Positions 27,098 to 37,093 of a stretch of 43,144 bases of DNA are shown in pieces. Both the position numbers and the translations under genes were made by a program. Under the pieces are notes generated by a model that was given only the letters and a program-made list of their open reading frames with translations, had not been told where the DNA came from and ran no database searches. Every line of letters starts with the position of its first letter. Position 1 is the stretch's first letter. This stretch comes from Xanthomonas albilineans (GTDB taxonomy: Bacteria > Pseudomonadota > Gammaproteobacteria > Xanthomonadales > Xanthomonadaceae): the NCBI RefSeq assembly GCF_002939705.1, contig NZ_MDCB01000019.1, forward strand, positions 1-43,144. The letters run 5' to 3'.

Positions 27098-28307
27098 TGT
27101 AATAGCCTACCCACGGCAGGCCGTAGTGCGAGGCCAACCATGACGCCGCATACGGCGCGGGCGCGGCACCAAGAATACCGGCCAGGTTGAACGACAGCGA
27201 CGCGCCGGTATAGCGCACCGGAGGCGGATACAGTTCGGCCAGCAAGGTACCGCATGGACCGTAACTCAGGCCGATGCAAAAAAATCCCAGCGACAGAAAT
27301 CCAAGCACTTGCCAGGGCTGGCCGCCATGGAACAACGGCGCGAACAGCAGACCGAACAGCACGATGGCGACACTGGCCACGATCATCGCCAAGCGCGTTC
27401 CGCGGCGTTCGCCAAACCACGCCGACAGCGGGATGGCGACGGCGAAACACACGATGCCGAACATCTGCAACAACAGGAATTGTTCACGACTGTAATGTAA
27501 CGTCGTGGTGCCATAGCCAAGCGCGAACACCGTCATCAGGTAGAACAGGACGAAGGTCGCCAGCAACGCCAGCATGCCCATGAGCATCGCCACGACATGC
27601 TGCGACAGCACGGTCAGCATGGGCAAGCGCACCCGTTCGTTACGATCCAGCGTCCGCTGGAAATCCGGTGTCTCATGGATGCGCAGACGTACCCACAGCC
27701 CGATAACGACCAACAGCCCGCTGGCCAGAAACGGGATCCGCCAGCCCCAGCGCATGAATTGCGTCTCGTCCAGCAGCGCACCCAGCAGCAGAAAAATACC
27801 CGAGCACAACATGAAACCCAGCGGCGCGCCCAACTGCGGAAACATGCCATACCAGGCACGTTTGCCCGGCGGCGCGTTCTCCGTGGCCAGCAACACGGCC
27901 CCACCCCACTCGCCGCCCAGCCCCAGCCCCTGACCGAACCGGCACAGTACCAGCAACGCTGGCGCCCACACTCCGATATGGGCCTGGCTGGGCAACAGAC
28001 CGATCAGCACCGTCGACAATCCCATGGTCAACAGCGCCGCCACCAAGGTTGCCTTGCGTCCAATCCGGTCGCCAAAATGACCGAATAGCGCCGACCCCAG
28101 TGGACGCGCGACGAACGCCACCGCAAAGGTCGCCAACGATTGCAATCGCGCTGCATCGTGATCGCCATCGCGGAAAAATAGCGCTGGAAACACCAGCACG
28201 GCAGCGGTGGCATAGATGTAAAAGTCGAAGAACTCGATGGTGGTGCCGACCAGACTGGCCAACAACACACGACGTGGAGAGTTACGCATGGGAAGAAAAT
28301 GGGGCAT
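27036..28307 (-). CDS. MFS transporter, metabolite:H+ symporter type
   Basis: 423 residues with about 12 hydrophobic helices. Family signature features: SLVGTTIEFFDFYIYATAA at the N-terminus, FGDRIGRKATL in the first cytoplasmic loop, and a LCRFGQGLGLGGEWGGA helix-5 stretch. These fit the MHS family (ProP/ShiA/KgtP relatives); the substrate is unknown. Start at the ATG 28307 or the one at 28289. It is the last gene of the hybrid-kinase run, 98 bases after the diguanylate cyclase, and its 3' end overlaps the convergent GGDEF gene by 62 bases. Confidence 0.88.
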   Translation of the reverse strand: MPHFLPMRNSPRRVLLASLVGTTIEFFDFYIYATAAVLVFPALFFRDGDHDAARLQSLATFAVAFVARPLGSALFGHFGDRIGRKATLVAALLTMGLSTVLIGLLPSQAHIGVWAPALLVLCRFGQGLGLGGEWGGAVLLATENAPPGKRAWYGMFPQLGAPLGFMLCSGIFLLLGALLDETQFMRWGWRIPFLASGLLVVIGLWVRLRIHETPDFQRTLDRNERVRLPMLTVLSQHVVAMLMGMLALLATFVLFYLMTVFALGYGTTTLHYSREQFLLLQMFGIVCFAVAIPLSAWFGERRGTRLAMIVASVAIVLFGLLFAPLFHGGQPWQVLGFLSLGFFCIGLSYGPCGTLLAELYPPPVRYTGASLSFNLAGILGAAPAPYAASWLASHYGLPWVGYYISAAALLTLLTLLAMPLLRR

Positions 28308-28404
28308 CGGCAAACGACCGACAGAGAACAGCCCTGATTCTGGCAGATTCGCGCGGCCGCCACGCAATGGCTGCAACAGCAACGACAACAGGATGCAGGC
28401 CGGC

Positions 28405-29340
28405 TCAGACCACGCAGGCCCGCGCACGCCCTCCCTGCTTGGCCAGATACAGTTGCGCATCGGCTAGTTCCAGCAATGGCGCAGCCATCGCCTCCACGCC
28501 AGGCACCATCGCCGCCCCCCCCATACTGATGCTCAGCCATGGCCCAAGCGGCGATGCGGCATGCGGATGCTGCAATTGCGCGATCCGCTGCAACATGCGC
28601 TCGGCCACATCGCGCACGCCCTCGGCGTCGCTCTCGGGAAGCAACGCAACGAACTCTTCTCCGCCGTAACGGGCGATTAGGTCGTATGGACGCAGCAAAC
28701 AACCGGCCAATGTCTGCGCAAGCAGACGCAGACAGGCATCGCCAACCAGGTGGCCGTAGTGATCGTTGTAGCGCTTGAAGTAGTCCACGTCGATCATCAA
28801 CACCCCACAGGGCTTACCCTCGCGCCCGCATGCCTGCCAGTGCGTGCTGAGCGTCGCGTCGAAACGGCGCCGGTTGGCGATACCGGTCAACCCATCCAGC
28901 AGCGCGACCTCGCGCAACATGTCGCTTTGCAGCTTCATGATCAACTGATTCTGCACCCTTGCCCGCACCACCACCGGCTGCACAGGTTTGGTGATGAAAT
29001 CCGCTCCACCGGCTTCCAGCGCCGCCACTTCGTCTTCCGGCGCGTTCTGTCCGGTGACGAAGACGACCGGGATGTCCGCAGTCGCCGGATCGGCTTTGAG
29101 ACGGCGGCAGACCTGCAAACCATCCAAGTCCGACATCATCACGTCCAACAGAACAAGGTCCGGCGGTTGCTCCCGGCACAGGGCCAATGCGCGATGGCCG
29201 TCCAAGGCCATGCTGACCTCGCACGCATCGCGCAGTAGCTCGTGCAATGCACGAATATTGATCGGCTGATCGTCCACGATCAGAACACGCGGTCGCCTGC
29301 CATCCGGAGCAAGACGACGGTAGGCGGCAAACTTGCTCAT
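28405..29340 (-). CDS. response-regulator diguanylate cyclase (REC-GGDEF)
   Basis: 311 residues. REC domain with D23/D24, acceptor D66 (LVLLDVMMSDLDG; the usual Pro is Ser) and K118, then a GGDEF domain with RYGGEEF (226-230) and RPYD (217-220), so active and feedback-inhibited by fold. The ATG overlaps the hybrid kinase stop by 4 bases (ATGA), indicating that the two are made together; it is a likely output of that kinase. Confidence 0.93.
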   Translation of the reverse strand: MSKFAAYRRLAPDGRRPRVLIVDDQPINIRALHELLRDACEVSMALDGHRALALCREQPPDLVLLDVMMSDLDGLQVCRRLKADPATADIPVVFVTGQNAPEDEVAALEAGGADFITKPVQPVVVRARVQNQLIMKLQSDMLREVALLDGLTGIANRRRFDATLSTHWQACGREGKPCGVLMIDVDYFKRYNDHYGHLVGDACLRLLAQTLAGCLLRPYDLIARYGGEEFVALLPESDAEGVRDVAERMLQRIAQLQHPHAASPLGPWLSISMGGAAMVPGVEAMAAPLLELADAQLYLAKQGGRARACVV

Positions 29341-32300
29341 GCGAGGGCAGGCTCTAGCAAACCGTGCAAGCTCGTCAGCGCGGCATCAAAATGCAGTGCC
29401 TGTACCTGCTGGCACATCCGCAGATAGTCCGTCTCGCACACGCCAGCAACCCCAGACGGTGCCTGCTCCAGCACCGCCAGCGCCGCCATATCCGATCGGC
29501 GCAGCAACGGCTCCAACTCGAGCAACCAGGGCCGCAGGACATCGAGCGATGCCACGGCACGGGGCTGCTGCACGGCGCGCAGTGGCGCCACAGCGACGGA
29601 AAGCGTATCGAGATCCTGTTCAACCGCAACCAGCAAGTCGGCCAGCGCGGCATCGGCATCGACCAAACGGCCAGCGCGCGACACCTGCTCCAGCTCCGCC
29701 GCCGACTGCGCCAGCGCCACGGCACCCAGCGTCGCGGCACTGCCCTTCACGGCATGCGCCGCATCCGCAGCGGCAAGCGCATCGTGTCGCGCAAGCGCAT
29801 CGTGTACCTGTTTTAACAACGCAGGATGCTCGTCGGCGAACGCATCGAGCATACGTATGAACAGGTCCACATTGTTGCCGAAGCGGGCCAGGATCGCATC
29901 GAGTGCCACTGTTGGACGCGGTAGCGACTGCGCTACCGTCGCCGCCGCTGACGGTGCAGTCGTGCGACCGCTCAATCGCAACAGCGCATCCACCATCTGT
30001 TCCAGATCGATTGGCTTGCCGATGTGCGCGTCCATCCCCGCCTGCAGGCAGGCCGCGACATCGTCTTGCGCCACATTGGCGGTCATCGCCAGAATCGGCA
30101 ACCCGACGAAACGCGCATCGGCGCGGATGCGCCGGGTGGCCTCCAGGCCGTCCACTTGCGGCATCTGCATGTCCATCACCACGACATCGAAACACTCGCC
30201 GCTCTCGCACACGCACTGCACACCGTTGAGACCATCTTCGGCCAGCGTCACGACCGCTCCCTCTGCTCGCAGCAACTCATCGGCGATTTGCCGGTTGAAG
30301 GCGTTGTCCTCCACGACCAGCACACGCAATCCGGGCAGACGCGGAATATGCGCCAGCGCGTCCAATGCCGAGGGCGAGGTGGACGGCGACATCTCATCGC
30401 ACAACATCTTTTCCAGCGTCTCCACCACCTGCCACGGCGTCACCGGCTTGACCAGATAATCCTCGAACGGAACCTCCGCGCGATGCTGCACCACGCCGAA
30501 CACATCGCTTTGGTAGGCGGTTAACATCAACAGCATTGGCGGCATGGCGCAGGCGGCTCGTATCGCGGCCGCAGCAGCGACGCCGTCGATGCCCGGCAAG
30601 CGCCAGTCCATCAGGACCGCATCGAAGCGATTGCCCTGTGCATGCGCCTGAAGCACTTGCTCGATCGCCTCTTCGCCGCTGCCCACGCCAGCCATATCCC
30701 AACCCAAGGCGCTCAACGCATCGATCAACGACTCGCGCACCAAGGCGCTGTCGTCCACCACCAGCACATGGCGGGGAGGGCCGGGGCAACGGCTGGAAAT
30801 TGCACTATCGTTCGCGTCCAGCGCCAGCGGCAGGTCGAACCAAAACCGACTCCCCTCGCCCAGCACGCTGTGCAACTGCAATTGGCCGCCCATCATGCCG
30901 ACTAGGCGCCGACTGATCACCAAACCGAGGCCGCTACCACCGAAACGCCGGCTAGTCGACGCCTCGGCCTGGGTGAAACTATGGAAAATGCGCTGCTGCT
31001 GCTCGGCGCTGATGCCGATCCCGCTATCCTCCACCGTCACGCGCAGCGTCACAGCCTGCGGCTGCCGATGCAACAGATCCACGTTCAACAGCACATGTCC
31101 GTGTTCGGTGAACTTGAGTGCATTGCCGGCAAGATTGATCAGCACCTGCTGCAAGCGCAAACTGTCACCGATCAAGCGATCGGGGATGTCTCGGCCGAGG
31201 CGGTATACGATCTCGACCTCCGGCCGCTGATGGTTACCGGACAGCACCACCGAAAGGTCGCGCAACAGTTCCTCCATGCTGAAAGGATGCAGGTCGAGTT
31301 GCAGCTTTCCGGCTTCGATCTTGGAATAGTCGAGGATGTCGTTGAGCAAGCTCAATAACGACGTCCCAGCCTTCTGTGCCTTGCCAACATAATCGGCCTG
31401 GCGCGCATCCAGAGCGGTGCGACGCAACAGTTTCAGCATCCCCAATACCGCATTCATCGGCGTGCGGATCTCATGGCTCATGTTGGCCAGGAACGAGGAC
31501 TTGGCCTGGCTGGCCTCGTCGGCAAGCGCCTTCGCCTGGCGCAGTTCCTGTTCGGCCTGCAACTGCTCAGTGATGTCGCGATTGATGCCGATCACCCGGA
31601 TGACCTGACCGTGCGCATCGCGTTCGGTGTGCGCGCCACCTTGGATATGCCGCTGCGTTCCGTCTTCACGCAGGATGCGGAATACCGGGTCGTAGACGCC
31701 GCGGCCCTCCAACGCATTGTGCAGGCTCGCTTCGGTGAAGCCGAGATCGTCCGGATGCACCATGCGTTGCCAGTCCTCATAGCGCGGACTTTGCTCGCGC
31801 AACTCCACCGGCCAACCGTAGATCTCGAACATGCGCTCGTTCCATTCCAGCGCACCGTCGCTCAGCCTCCAGGACCAGATTCCGAGTTCGGCGGCGGCCG
31901 TCGCCATCTTCAGTTGGTCGCGCGCCGCAGTGAGCTCCATGCGCTGCCGATGCCGCTCGGTGATGTCGGCGATCATTCCCACCATCAGGCACTCGCCATC
32001 CATCCACATCGTCCCCAGGCAGATCTCGACCGGAAACGCATCGCCGTTCTTGCGCAGCGCCTGCATTTCGCGACCGTTATCTACGCCTTCGGGCCATTCC
32101 GGACCGACCTGCCAGACATCTGTCAGCATCGCCTCATGCAGGCTGGCATGTGCCTCGGGCATCAGCATGCCCACACTCTGGCCGACGATCTCGCCGGCGT
32201 TGTAGCCGAACACGCGCTCGCCGGCACGATTGACCGAGCGTACCTTGCCATGCGCATCGAAGGTGATGATGGGATTGACCGCGGTGTCGAGAATCGCCTG

Positions 32301-34199
32301 AGTCAGTGCCGTGCTGCGCGCGAGTAAGCGCTCGGCGGCCTGGCGTTCGCTGATGTCCAGGGCCATGCCCAAATACCCCGTGACGTTACCTTGATCGGTA
32401 CGAATCGCGGTAACGACCAGGCTGACTTGGCGCGTATCACCGTTGCGGCACACATAGGTCCATTCGCGGGTTTCGGCGCCGTCGCGCTCGACTTTTTCGA
32501 CGAATACCCGGAAACCTTGCACTGGCATGCCCAGCTCCAGACTGAGTGCCTTACCGCGCGTGCTGACCTCCTCGGGCAAATGAAACGCCTCGGCGTTCAA
32601 TCGCCCCACGACCTCCTCCCGGCGGTAGCCGAGCAGACGCTCTGCACCGGTATTGAACAGCGTGACCAGGCCATCGTGCGCAGTGACAATGATCGACACT
32701 TCAGAGGCGGCGCCGAGTACACCCTCCAGCATCGCGGTGCTGCTGCTCAGTTCAGCTGTCCGCAACGCAACTTGACTCTCCAGAGTCGCATTGAGCGCCA
32801 GAATTTGTGCGCGCGCCGCCTTCTGATCGGATACATCGCGCACCGTCATGGACGCACCGACCGGCTTGCCGGCAGCGTTATAGATCGGCGATGCGCTGAC
32901 CAGCACATCCAGCAGGCGGCCATCGGCATGGCGGCGGAGAGTCTCGAAATGCGGCACATGCGCGCCCCGCGCGATGCGCGCCAATAGAGACTGCTCCTCG
33001 TCCATCAATTCAGGCGACACGATCAAATCACACAAGCGCTGGCCGACCGCTTGCGCCTGGCTGTAGCCGAACAACTGTTCGGCGGCACGGTTCCAACTGG
33101 TCACCACGCCATCCAACGTCTTGCCGATGATGGCATCGGCGGAGCTTTGCAAGACTGCGATCAGGTTTGCATGATCGCGGGCAATCTGCTGACGGCGCAA
33201 AAGATTGTTGCCAAGGGCAAATGCCAGCGCGGCGGCTAGTGCACTGAGCAACATTCCCGTGATCATGGCAGGGCCTACCGACCACAGGACGTTGGCGGCG
33301 ACAAAATCTCCCCCGGCGGCCATGTGCATGTACCAGTGCCGCCCCATCACGGTGCGCCCCAAGAACGCGTGCGGTGCCTGCGCAAGTGGAGCATGCGGCG
33401 CATTGCGGTAGAACGGAATCGCCGTACCGGCGGCATTGGCATCGCTCAAGGCCAGTTCGATCCGCTTGGCATCCAGATTAAGCGCCTGCATCACCTTTGG
33501 CATCAGCAATGGCACATACGTCCACCCCACCAATTCGCGCTGACGCAACGCCACGGTCGACGGGGTCAGGCCGCTGCGGTACACCGGCAACAGCATCAGA
33601 AACGCCTGCGCACCTTGCGCATTGGCTTGTGCCAGGGTGACCGGGCCGCTCAGGCGCGGCTCTCCGCTCAACGCCGCCGCCCAAGCCGCCGCGCGCCAGG
33701 AAGGGTCCGAGGCGATGTCCTGCCCTGGCTGCACGGCACTATTGCCGCTGGAATCGATGTACTCGATGACGAAGCGCTCGCCAGCATGCTGCGCCAGCGT
33801 GCGGATACGAAAATCCTGGCGCCCTGTTGCGTACTGGGCGGCGAGGAAGCGTGCCTCGTCAGCCTGTACCACTCGGCGAATGAAGCCAAAGCCACCGGCA
33901 CCGGGGAACTCGCGTGGCAGGTCACGGCTCTGGAGGTAATGCCGTAGCTGGTCACTGCGTAGATCAGCGCCGGCAATCAGCACCGCGCCGCGCAGGCCGC
34001 GCAAGCCGTATTGATAGCGGTAGAGCACGTCTTCGATATGGTCGAAGGTGGCATTGGCCTTGGCGTTCAATTGAACCTGCACGTGCTGCACGTTGTCCCG
34101 CTGCAATTGCAACGCCACAACCAACGTCAGCGCCGTTCCCACCAATAGAATCGTCAGCGCCAAGTACAACGGCAAACGATTGGCGCGCAGCTTCGGCAT
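29337..34199 (-). CDS. CHASE-PAS hybrid histidine kinase with two receivers and HPt
   Basis: 1620 residues from the ATG at 34199, which has a GGGGAG site about 9 bases upstream. Layout: transmembrane helix about 9-31; periplasmic CHASE domain about 60-270 (AGGFGFIRRV); second helix about 303-335; several PAS/PAC domains about 345-880 (sequence suggests four); HisKA with phospho-His909 in SHEIRTPMN; HATPase with NLAGNALKFT, DSGIGIS and GGSGLGLVIS; receiver 1 with D1198; receiver 2 with D1343; C-terminal HPt with His1482 in HAVKGSAATLG. A full phosphorelay in one chain. CHASE domains bind small extracellular ligands; which one is unknown. Coupled to the diguanylate cyclase behind it. Confidence 0.93.
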   Translation of the reverse strand: MPKLRANRLPLYLALTILLVGTALTLVVALQLQRDNVQHVQVQLNAKANATFDHIEDVLYRYQYGLRGLRGAVLIAGADLRSDQLRHYLQSRDLPREFPGAGGFGFIRRVVQADEARFLAAQYATGRQDFRIRTLAQHAGERFVIEYIDSSGNSAVQPGQDIASDPSWRAAAWAAALSGEPRLSGPVTLAQANAQGAQAFLMLLPVYRSGLTPSTVALRQRELVGWTYVPLLMPKVMQALNLDAKRIELALSDANAAGTAIPFYRNAPHAPLAQAPHAFLGRTVMGRHWYMHMAAGGDFVAANVLWSVGPAMITGMLLSALAAALAFALGNNLLRRQQIARDHANLIAVLQSSADAIIGKTLDGVVTSWNRAAEQLFGYSQAQAVGQRLCDLIVSPELMDEEQSLLARIARGAHVPHFETLRRHADGRLLDVLVSASPIYNAAGKPVGASMTVRDVSDQKAARAQILALNATLESQVALRTAELSSSTAMLEGVLGAASEVSIIVTAHDGLVTLFNTGAERLLGYRREEVVGRLNAEAFHLPEEVSTRGKALSLELGMPVQGFRVFVEKVERDGAETREWTYVCRNGDTRQVSLVVTAIRTDQGNVTGYLGMALDISERQAAERLLARSTALTQAILDTAVNPIITFDAHGKVRSVNRAGERVFGYNAGEIVGQSVGMLMPEAHASLHEAMLTDVWQVGPEWPEGVDNGREMQALRKNGDAFPVEICLGTMWMDGECLMVGMIADITERHRQRMELTAARDQLKMATAAAELGIWSWRLSDGALEWNERMFEIYGWPVELREQSPRYEDWQRMVHPDDLGFTEASLHNALEGRGVYDPVFRILREDGTQRHIQGGAHTERDAHGQVIRVIGINRDITEQLQAEQELRQAKALADEASQAKSSFLANMSHEIRTPMNAVLGMLKLLRRTALDARQADYVGKAQKAGTSLLSLLNDILDYSKIEAGKLQLDLHPFSMEELLRDLSVVLSGNHQRPEVEIVYRLGRDIPDRLIGDSLRLQQVLINLAGNALKFTEHGHVLLNVDLLHRQPQAVTLRVTVEDSGIGISAEQQQRIFHSFTQAEASTSRRFGGSGLGLVISRRLVGMMGGQLQLHSVLGEGSRFWFDLPLALDANDSAISSRCPGPPRHVLVVDDSALVRESLIDALSALGWDMAGVGSGEEAIEQVLQAHAQGNRFDAVLMDWRLPGIDGVAAAAAIRAACAMPPMLLMLTAYQSDVFGVVQHRAEVPFEDYLVKPVTPWQVVETLEKMLCDEMSPSTSPSALDALAHIPRLPGLRVLVVEDNAFNRQIADELLRAEGAVVTLAEDGLNGVQCVCESGECFDVVVMDMQMPQVDGLEATRRIRADARFVGLPILAMTANVAQDDVAACLQAGMDAHIGKPIDLEQMVDALLRLSGRTTAPSAAATVAQSLPRPTVALDAILARFGNNVDLFIRMLDAFADEHPALLKQVHDALARHDALAAADAAHAVKGSAATLGAVALAQSAAELEQVSRAGRLVDADAALADLLVAVEQDLDTLSVAVAPLRAVQQPRAVASLDVLRPWLLELEPLLRRSDMAALAVLEQAPSGVAGVCETDYLRMCQQVQALHFDAALTSLHGLLEPALA

Positions 34200-34315
34200 C
34201 GTCAGGCACTCCCCAGAGCCCGTTCCCCGGCAGGTCGACACTCGCCCCACCACCATGGCATCGCGTCATGTTCCGTTGGTATGGCGGAACATCCGCTATT
34301 GCTCAGCGCGAGATC

Positions 34316-34343
34316 GGCATAGCGGCGGAAAACTTGATGTCAA
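34316..34343 (-). promoter_or_regulatory. candidate promoter of the hybrid kinase operon
   Basis: On the minus strand TTGACA (34338-34343) and TATGCC (34316-34321) are 16 bases apart, about 115 bases upstream of the kinase start, in a locally AT-rich stretch. The -35 is perfect and the -10 weak. Confidence 0.4.
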
Positions 34344-34378
34344 TCTTCACTATTATGTGAAATAAACCACAAAATTCA

Positions 34379-34394
34379 TGCGTCATACGACGCA
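34379..34394. repeat. inverted repeat between the kinase and fdh operons
   Basis: TGCGTC-ATAC-GACGCA, six-base perfect arms and a 4-base loop, 35 bases upstream of the kinase -35. On the minus strand ATTTTG follows closely, so it may be a weak terminator of the fdh run or a regulator site. Confidence 0.3.
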
Positions 34395-34485
34395 ATGCCA
34401 GCGCTTTCAGCCGGGACGGGCGTATCCCGCCTTGACCCATCGTGTGGGCATGAGGATCCAACGCACGACGCTGATCGACAGCGTC

Positions 34486-34758
34486 TCATGGCACGGCGGC
34501 CTGCATCCGTGCCTGTGCGGCAGCCATCCGCCCCGCCTCGCTGAGCAGCGCCAACTCGCGCGCGTCGTGACGACACAACAGCACCCATCCTGGCCCCGGA
34601 CGCCCATCCAGCTCGGCGTCACCGAGCCACGCGAGGGTGCGCAGCAGCACGCTCATGCGCACCTCCAGGCGCTTGCACAAGCGTGGCAGCGCCAGCCCCT
34701 GCGGCGATTCCGCCAGAACCTGCAACACGCGCGCGGTCAGCAGCGGATCAGCGGACAA
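34486..34758 (-). CDS. small possible winged-helix protein downstream of the molybdo-oxidoreductase
   Basis: 90 residues from a TTG at 34758, chosen because GGAG stands 6 bases before it; an ATG at 34803 would add 15 residues that are only an out-of-frame reading of the oxidoreductase end. The chain (LLTARVLQVLAESPQGLALPRLCKRLEVRMSVLLRTLAWLGD) reads like a small winged-helix DNA-binding fold: helix, turn, recognition helix, then wing-like strands GRPGPGWVLLC. It overlaps the oxidoreductase by 11 bases, so it is co-translated. I do not know the family; a regulator or accessory of the Fdh-like enzyme is a guess. Confidence 0.6.
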   Translation of the reverse strand: MSADPLLTARVLQVLAESPQGLALPRLCKRLEVRMSVLLRTLAWLGDAELDGRPGPGWVLLCRHDARELALLSEAGRMAAAQARMQAAVP

Positions 34759-37093
34759 GCGCCACTCCGATATCGCGGGGCGCGGCGGCCGACTCGGGCA
34801 CATGCGGTGTCACCACAACCGGAATCGACTTGGATGTCGGCGTGCGCGCCTCGTCGGCGAAGCTGGATAGCGGCACCAGCGGGTTGGTCTCCGGATAATA
34901 CGCCGCCAGGCAACCACGCGGGATGTTGTACGCGACCAGCATGAAGCGCTTAGCCTGGCGGCGCATGCCGTCCTCGCACAGGCTCTCCAGATCCACCCAG
35001 TCCCCGGCCTGCAAACCCAGCTCGGCCATGTCGGCGGCATGGATGAACACCACCCGGCGCTCGCCGAACACACCGCGATAGCGATCGTCCAAGCCGTAAA
35101 TCGTGGTGTTGTACTGATCGTGCGAGCGCGTCGTGGCCAGGGTGAACACCGGCTGCCCCGGACGCGCGCGGCGCGCGCGGTGGATCGGATGGTCGGTCGG
35201 TACCGCCTGCACCTTGAACACCGCGCGGCGCTCCGGCGTCTCCCACACGCGGTCGCCGGCGGTATTGGACAGGCAAAAGCCACCGGGCACGCGGACCCGC
35301 ACGTTGAAGTCGGCGAAGTCATCGAATACCTGGGCGATCAGATCGCGGATGCGATCGTAGTCGGCGGCCAACCAGCGCCAACGGATGGTACTGCGCGCGC
35401 CAAGGGTGGCCTCGGCCAGACGTGCCACGATCGCCACCTCGGACAACAAGTGCGGCGAGGCCGGCGGATTGATCCCCGCCGACAGGTGCACCATGCTCAT
35501 CGAATCCTCGACGCTGACATGCTGCGGCTCGGCATCCTGGATGTCGATTTCGGTGCGCCCCAGGCACGGCAGGATCAGTGCGTCGCGGCCATGCACCAGA
35601 TGGCTTCGGTTGAGTTTGGTCGCCACGTGGACGGTCAGATCGCAGCGTTGCAACGCGCGATGGGTGACCTCGGTGTCGGGCGTGGCGGTGGCGAAGTTGC
35701 CGCCCATGCCGAAGAACACCTTGCCGCGGCCATCGGCCATGGCTTCGATCGCCGCGATCGTATCGTAACCATGAGCGCGCGGCGGATCGAAACCGAACAC
35801 CGTCTGCAGCCGGTCCAGGAACTCGACCGGGGGCTTTTCGTAAATCATCATCGTGCGATCGCCCTGCACGTTGCTGTGACCACGGACCGGACACACGCCG
35901 GCCCCGGGCCGCCCCAGATGCCCGCGCAGCAAGAGCAGGTTGACGATCATCTGGATCGTCGCCACCGAATGCTTGTGCTGAGTGATGCCCATTCCCCAAC
36001 AAGCGATCAACCGCTCCGATTTCAGGTAAATCTCGCCGGCGTGGCGCAATTCGGCCTCGCTCAACCCGGACTCTTCGACGATGACGCTCCACGGCTCGGC
36101 GACCACGTCGGCAGCGAACGCATCGAAGTTGGCGGTGTGCTGAGTGATAAACGTCACATCCAACAACCGCGGTTGCCCCGCGCGCGCCGCCTCGGCATCG
36201 CGTTCGAGCACATACTTGATGATGCCCTTGACCGCAGCAAGATCGCCACCGATCTTCAGCTGAAAGTAGTCCGATGCGATCCGCGTGGAGCCGTTGTACA
36301 GCATCTCCAGTTTGTCCTGGGGATCGGCGAATTTCTCCAGCCCGCGTTCGCGCAACGGATTGAACGCGACGATCGACGCACCACGCTTGGCAGCCTGGCG
36401 CAGTTCGCCGAGCATGCGCGGATGGTTGGTGCCGGGATTCTGGCCGAAGATGAAGATCGCGTCGGCCAGCTCGAAATCGTGCAACGACACCGTCCCCTTG
36501 CCGACGCCGATCTGCGCACCCAGCGCCGTACCCGAAGGCTCATGGCACATGTTCGAGCAGTCGGGAAAATTGTTGGTGCCGAACTGGCGCCCGAACAATT
36601 GGTACAGAAACGCGGTTTCGTTACTGGTGCGCCCTGATGTATAGAAAATCGCTTCATCGGGCGAAGCAAGGCCGTTGAGATGCTCGGCGATCAGCGCGAA
36701 CGCGGCATCCCATTCCACCGGCACGTAGTGGTCGCTGGCGCTGTCGTAGCGCAGCGGATGGGTCAGCCGGCCCTGTCCTTCCAGCCAATAGTCGCTGTAC
36801 TTGGCCAACTGCGCCACGCTGTACTGCGCGAACAGCGCCGGGGTCGCGCGGCGTGCGGTGGATTCGGCAGCCACGGCCTTGGCGCCGTTCTCGCAGAATT
36901 CGAAGGTCGAGGTATGGTCGCGGTCGGGCCAAGCGCAGCCGGGACAATCGAACCCATCGGGTTGATTGGCATGCAGCAGCGTTTTCGCACCCTGTACGGC
37001 CACATCCTGTTCCAACAAATGCTTTGCAACCGAGCGCAACGCGCCCCAACCGCCCGCCGGTTGCGTGTAAGGCTGGATGGTCTTCTTGCTCAT
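34748..37093 (-). CDS. FdhF/YdeP-type molybdopterin oxidoreductase
   Basis: 781 residues. Matches the formate-dehydrogenase-alpha-like YdeP family: GFDCPGCAWPD near the N-terminus (C50, C53), IFYTSGRTSNETAF, and DCSNMCHEPSG, in which Cys183 stands where FdhF has its Sec/Cys Mo ligand. These are followed by IFGQNPGTNHPRMLGELR, LLRGHLGRPGAGVCPVRGHSNVQG (C-terminal Mo cofactor region) and a molydopterin-binding C-terminal domain (TTRSHDQYNTTIYGL). The physiological substrate is not known for this family. The start overlaps the fdhD stop by 4 bases. Confidence 0.92.
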   Translation of the reverse strand: MSKKTIQPYTQPAGGWGALRSVAKHLLEQDVAVQGAKTLLHANQPDGFDCPGCAWPDRDHTSTFEFCENGAKAVAAESTARRATPALFAQYSVAQLAKYSDYWLEGQGRLTHPLRYDSASDHYVPVEWDAAFALIAEHLNGLASPDEAIFYTSGRTSNETAFLYQLFGRQFGTNNFPDCSNMCHEPSGTALGAQIGVGKGTVSLHDFELADAIFIFGQNPGTNHPRMLGELRQAAKRGASIVAFNPLRERGLEKFADPQDKLEMLYNGSTRIASDYFQLKIGGDLAAVKGIIKYVLERDAEAARAGQPRLLDVTFITQHTANFDAFAADVVAEPWSVIVEESGLSEAELRHAGEIYLKSERLIACWGMGITQHKHSVATIQMIVNLLLLRGHLGRPGAGVCPVRGHSNVQGDRTMMIYEKPPVEFLDRLQTVFGFDPPRAHGYDTIAAIEAMADGRGKVFFGMGGNFATATPDTEVTHRALQRCDLTVHVATKLNRSHLVHGRDALILPCLGRTEIDIQDAEPQHVSVEDSMSMVHLSAGINPPASPHLLSEVAIVARLAEATLGARSTIRWRWLAADYDRIRDLIAQVFDDFADFNVRVRVPGGFCLSNTAGDRVWETPERRAVFKVQAVPTDHPIHRARRARPGQPVFTLATTRSHDQYNTTIYGLDDRYRGVFGERRVVFIHAADMAELGLQAGDWVDLESLCEDGMRRQAKRFMLVAYNIPRGCLAAYYPETNPLVPLSSFADEARTPTSKSIPVVVTPHVPESAAAPRDIGVALVR

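Noticed and set aside
35039-36637. A 532-codon open frame antisense to the molybdo-oxidoreductase gene
   Set aside because: High GC makes long antisense frames common; the sequence has no family-like features while the opposite strand encodes a well-recognised enzyme.
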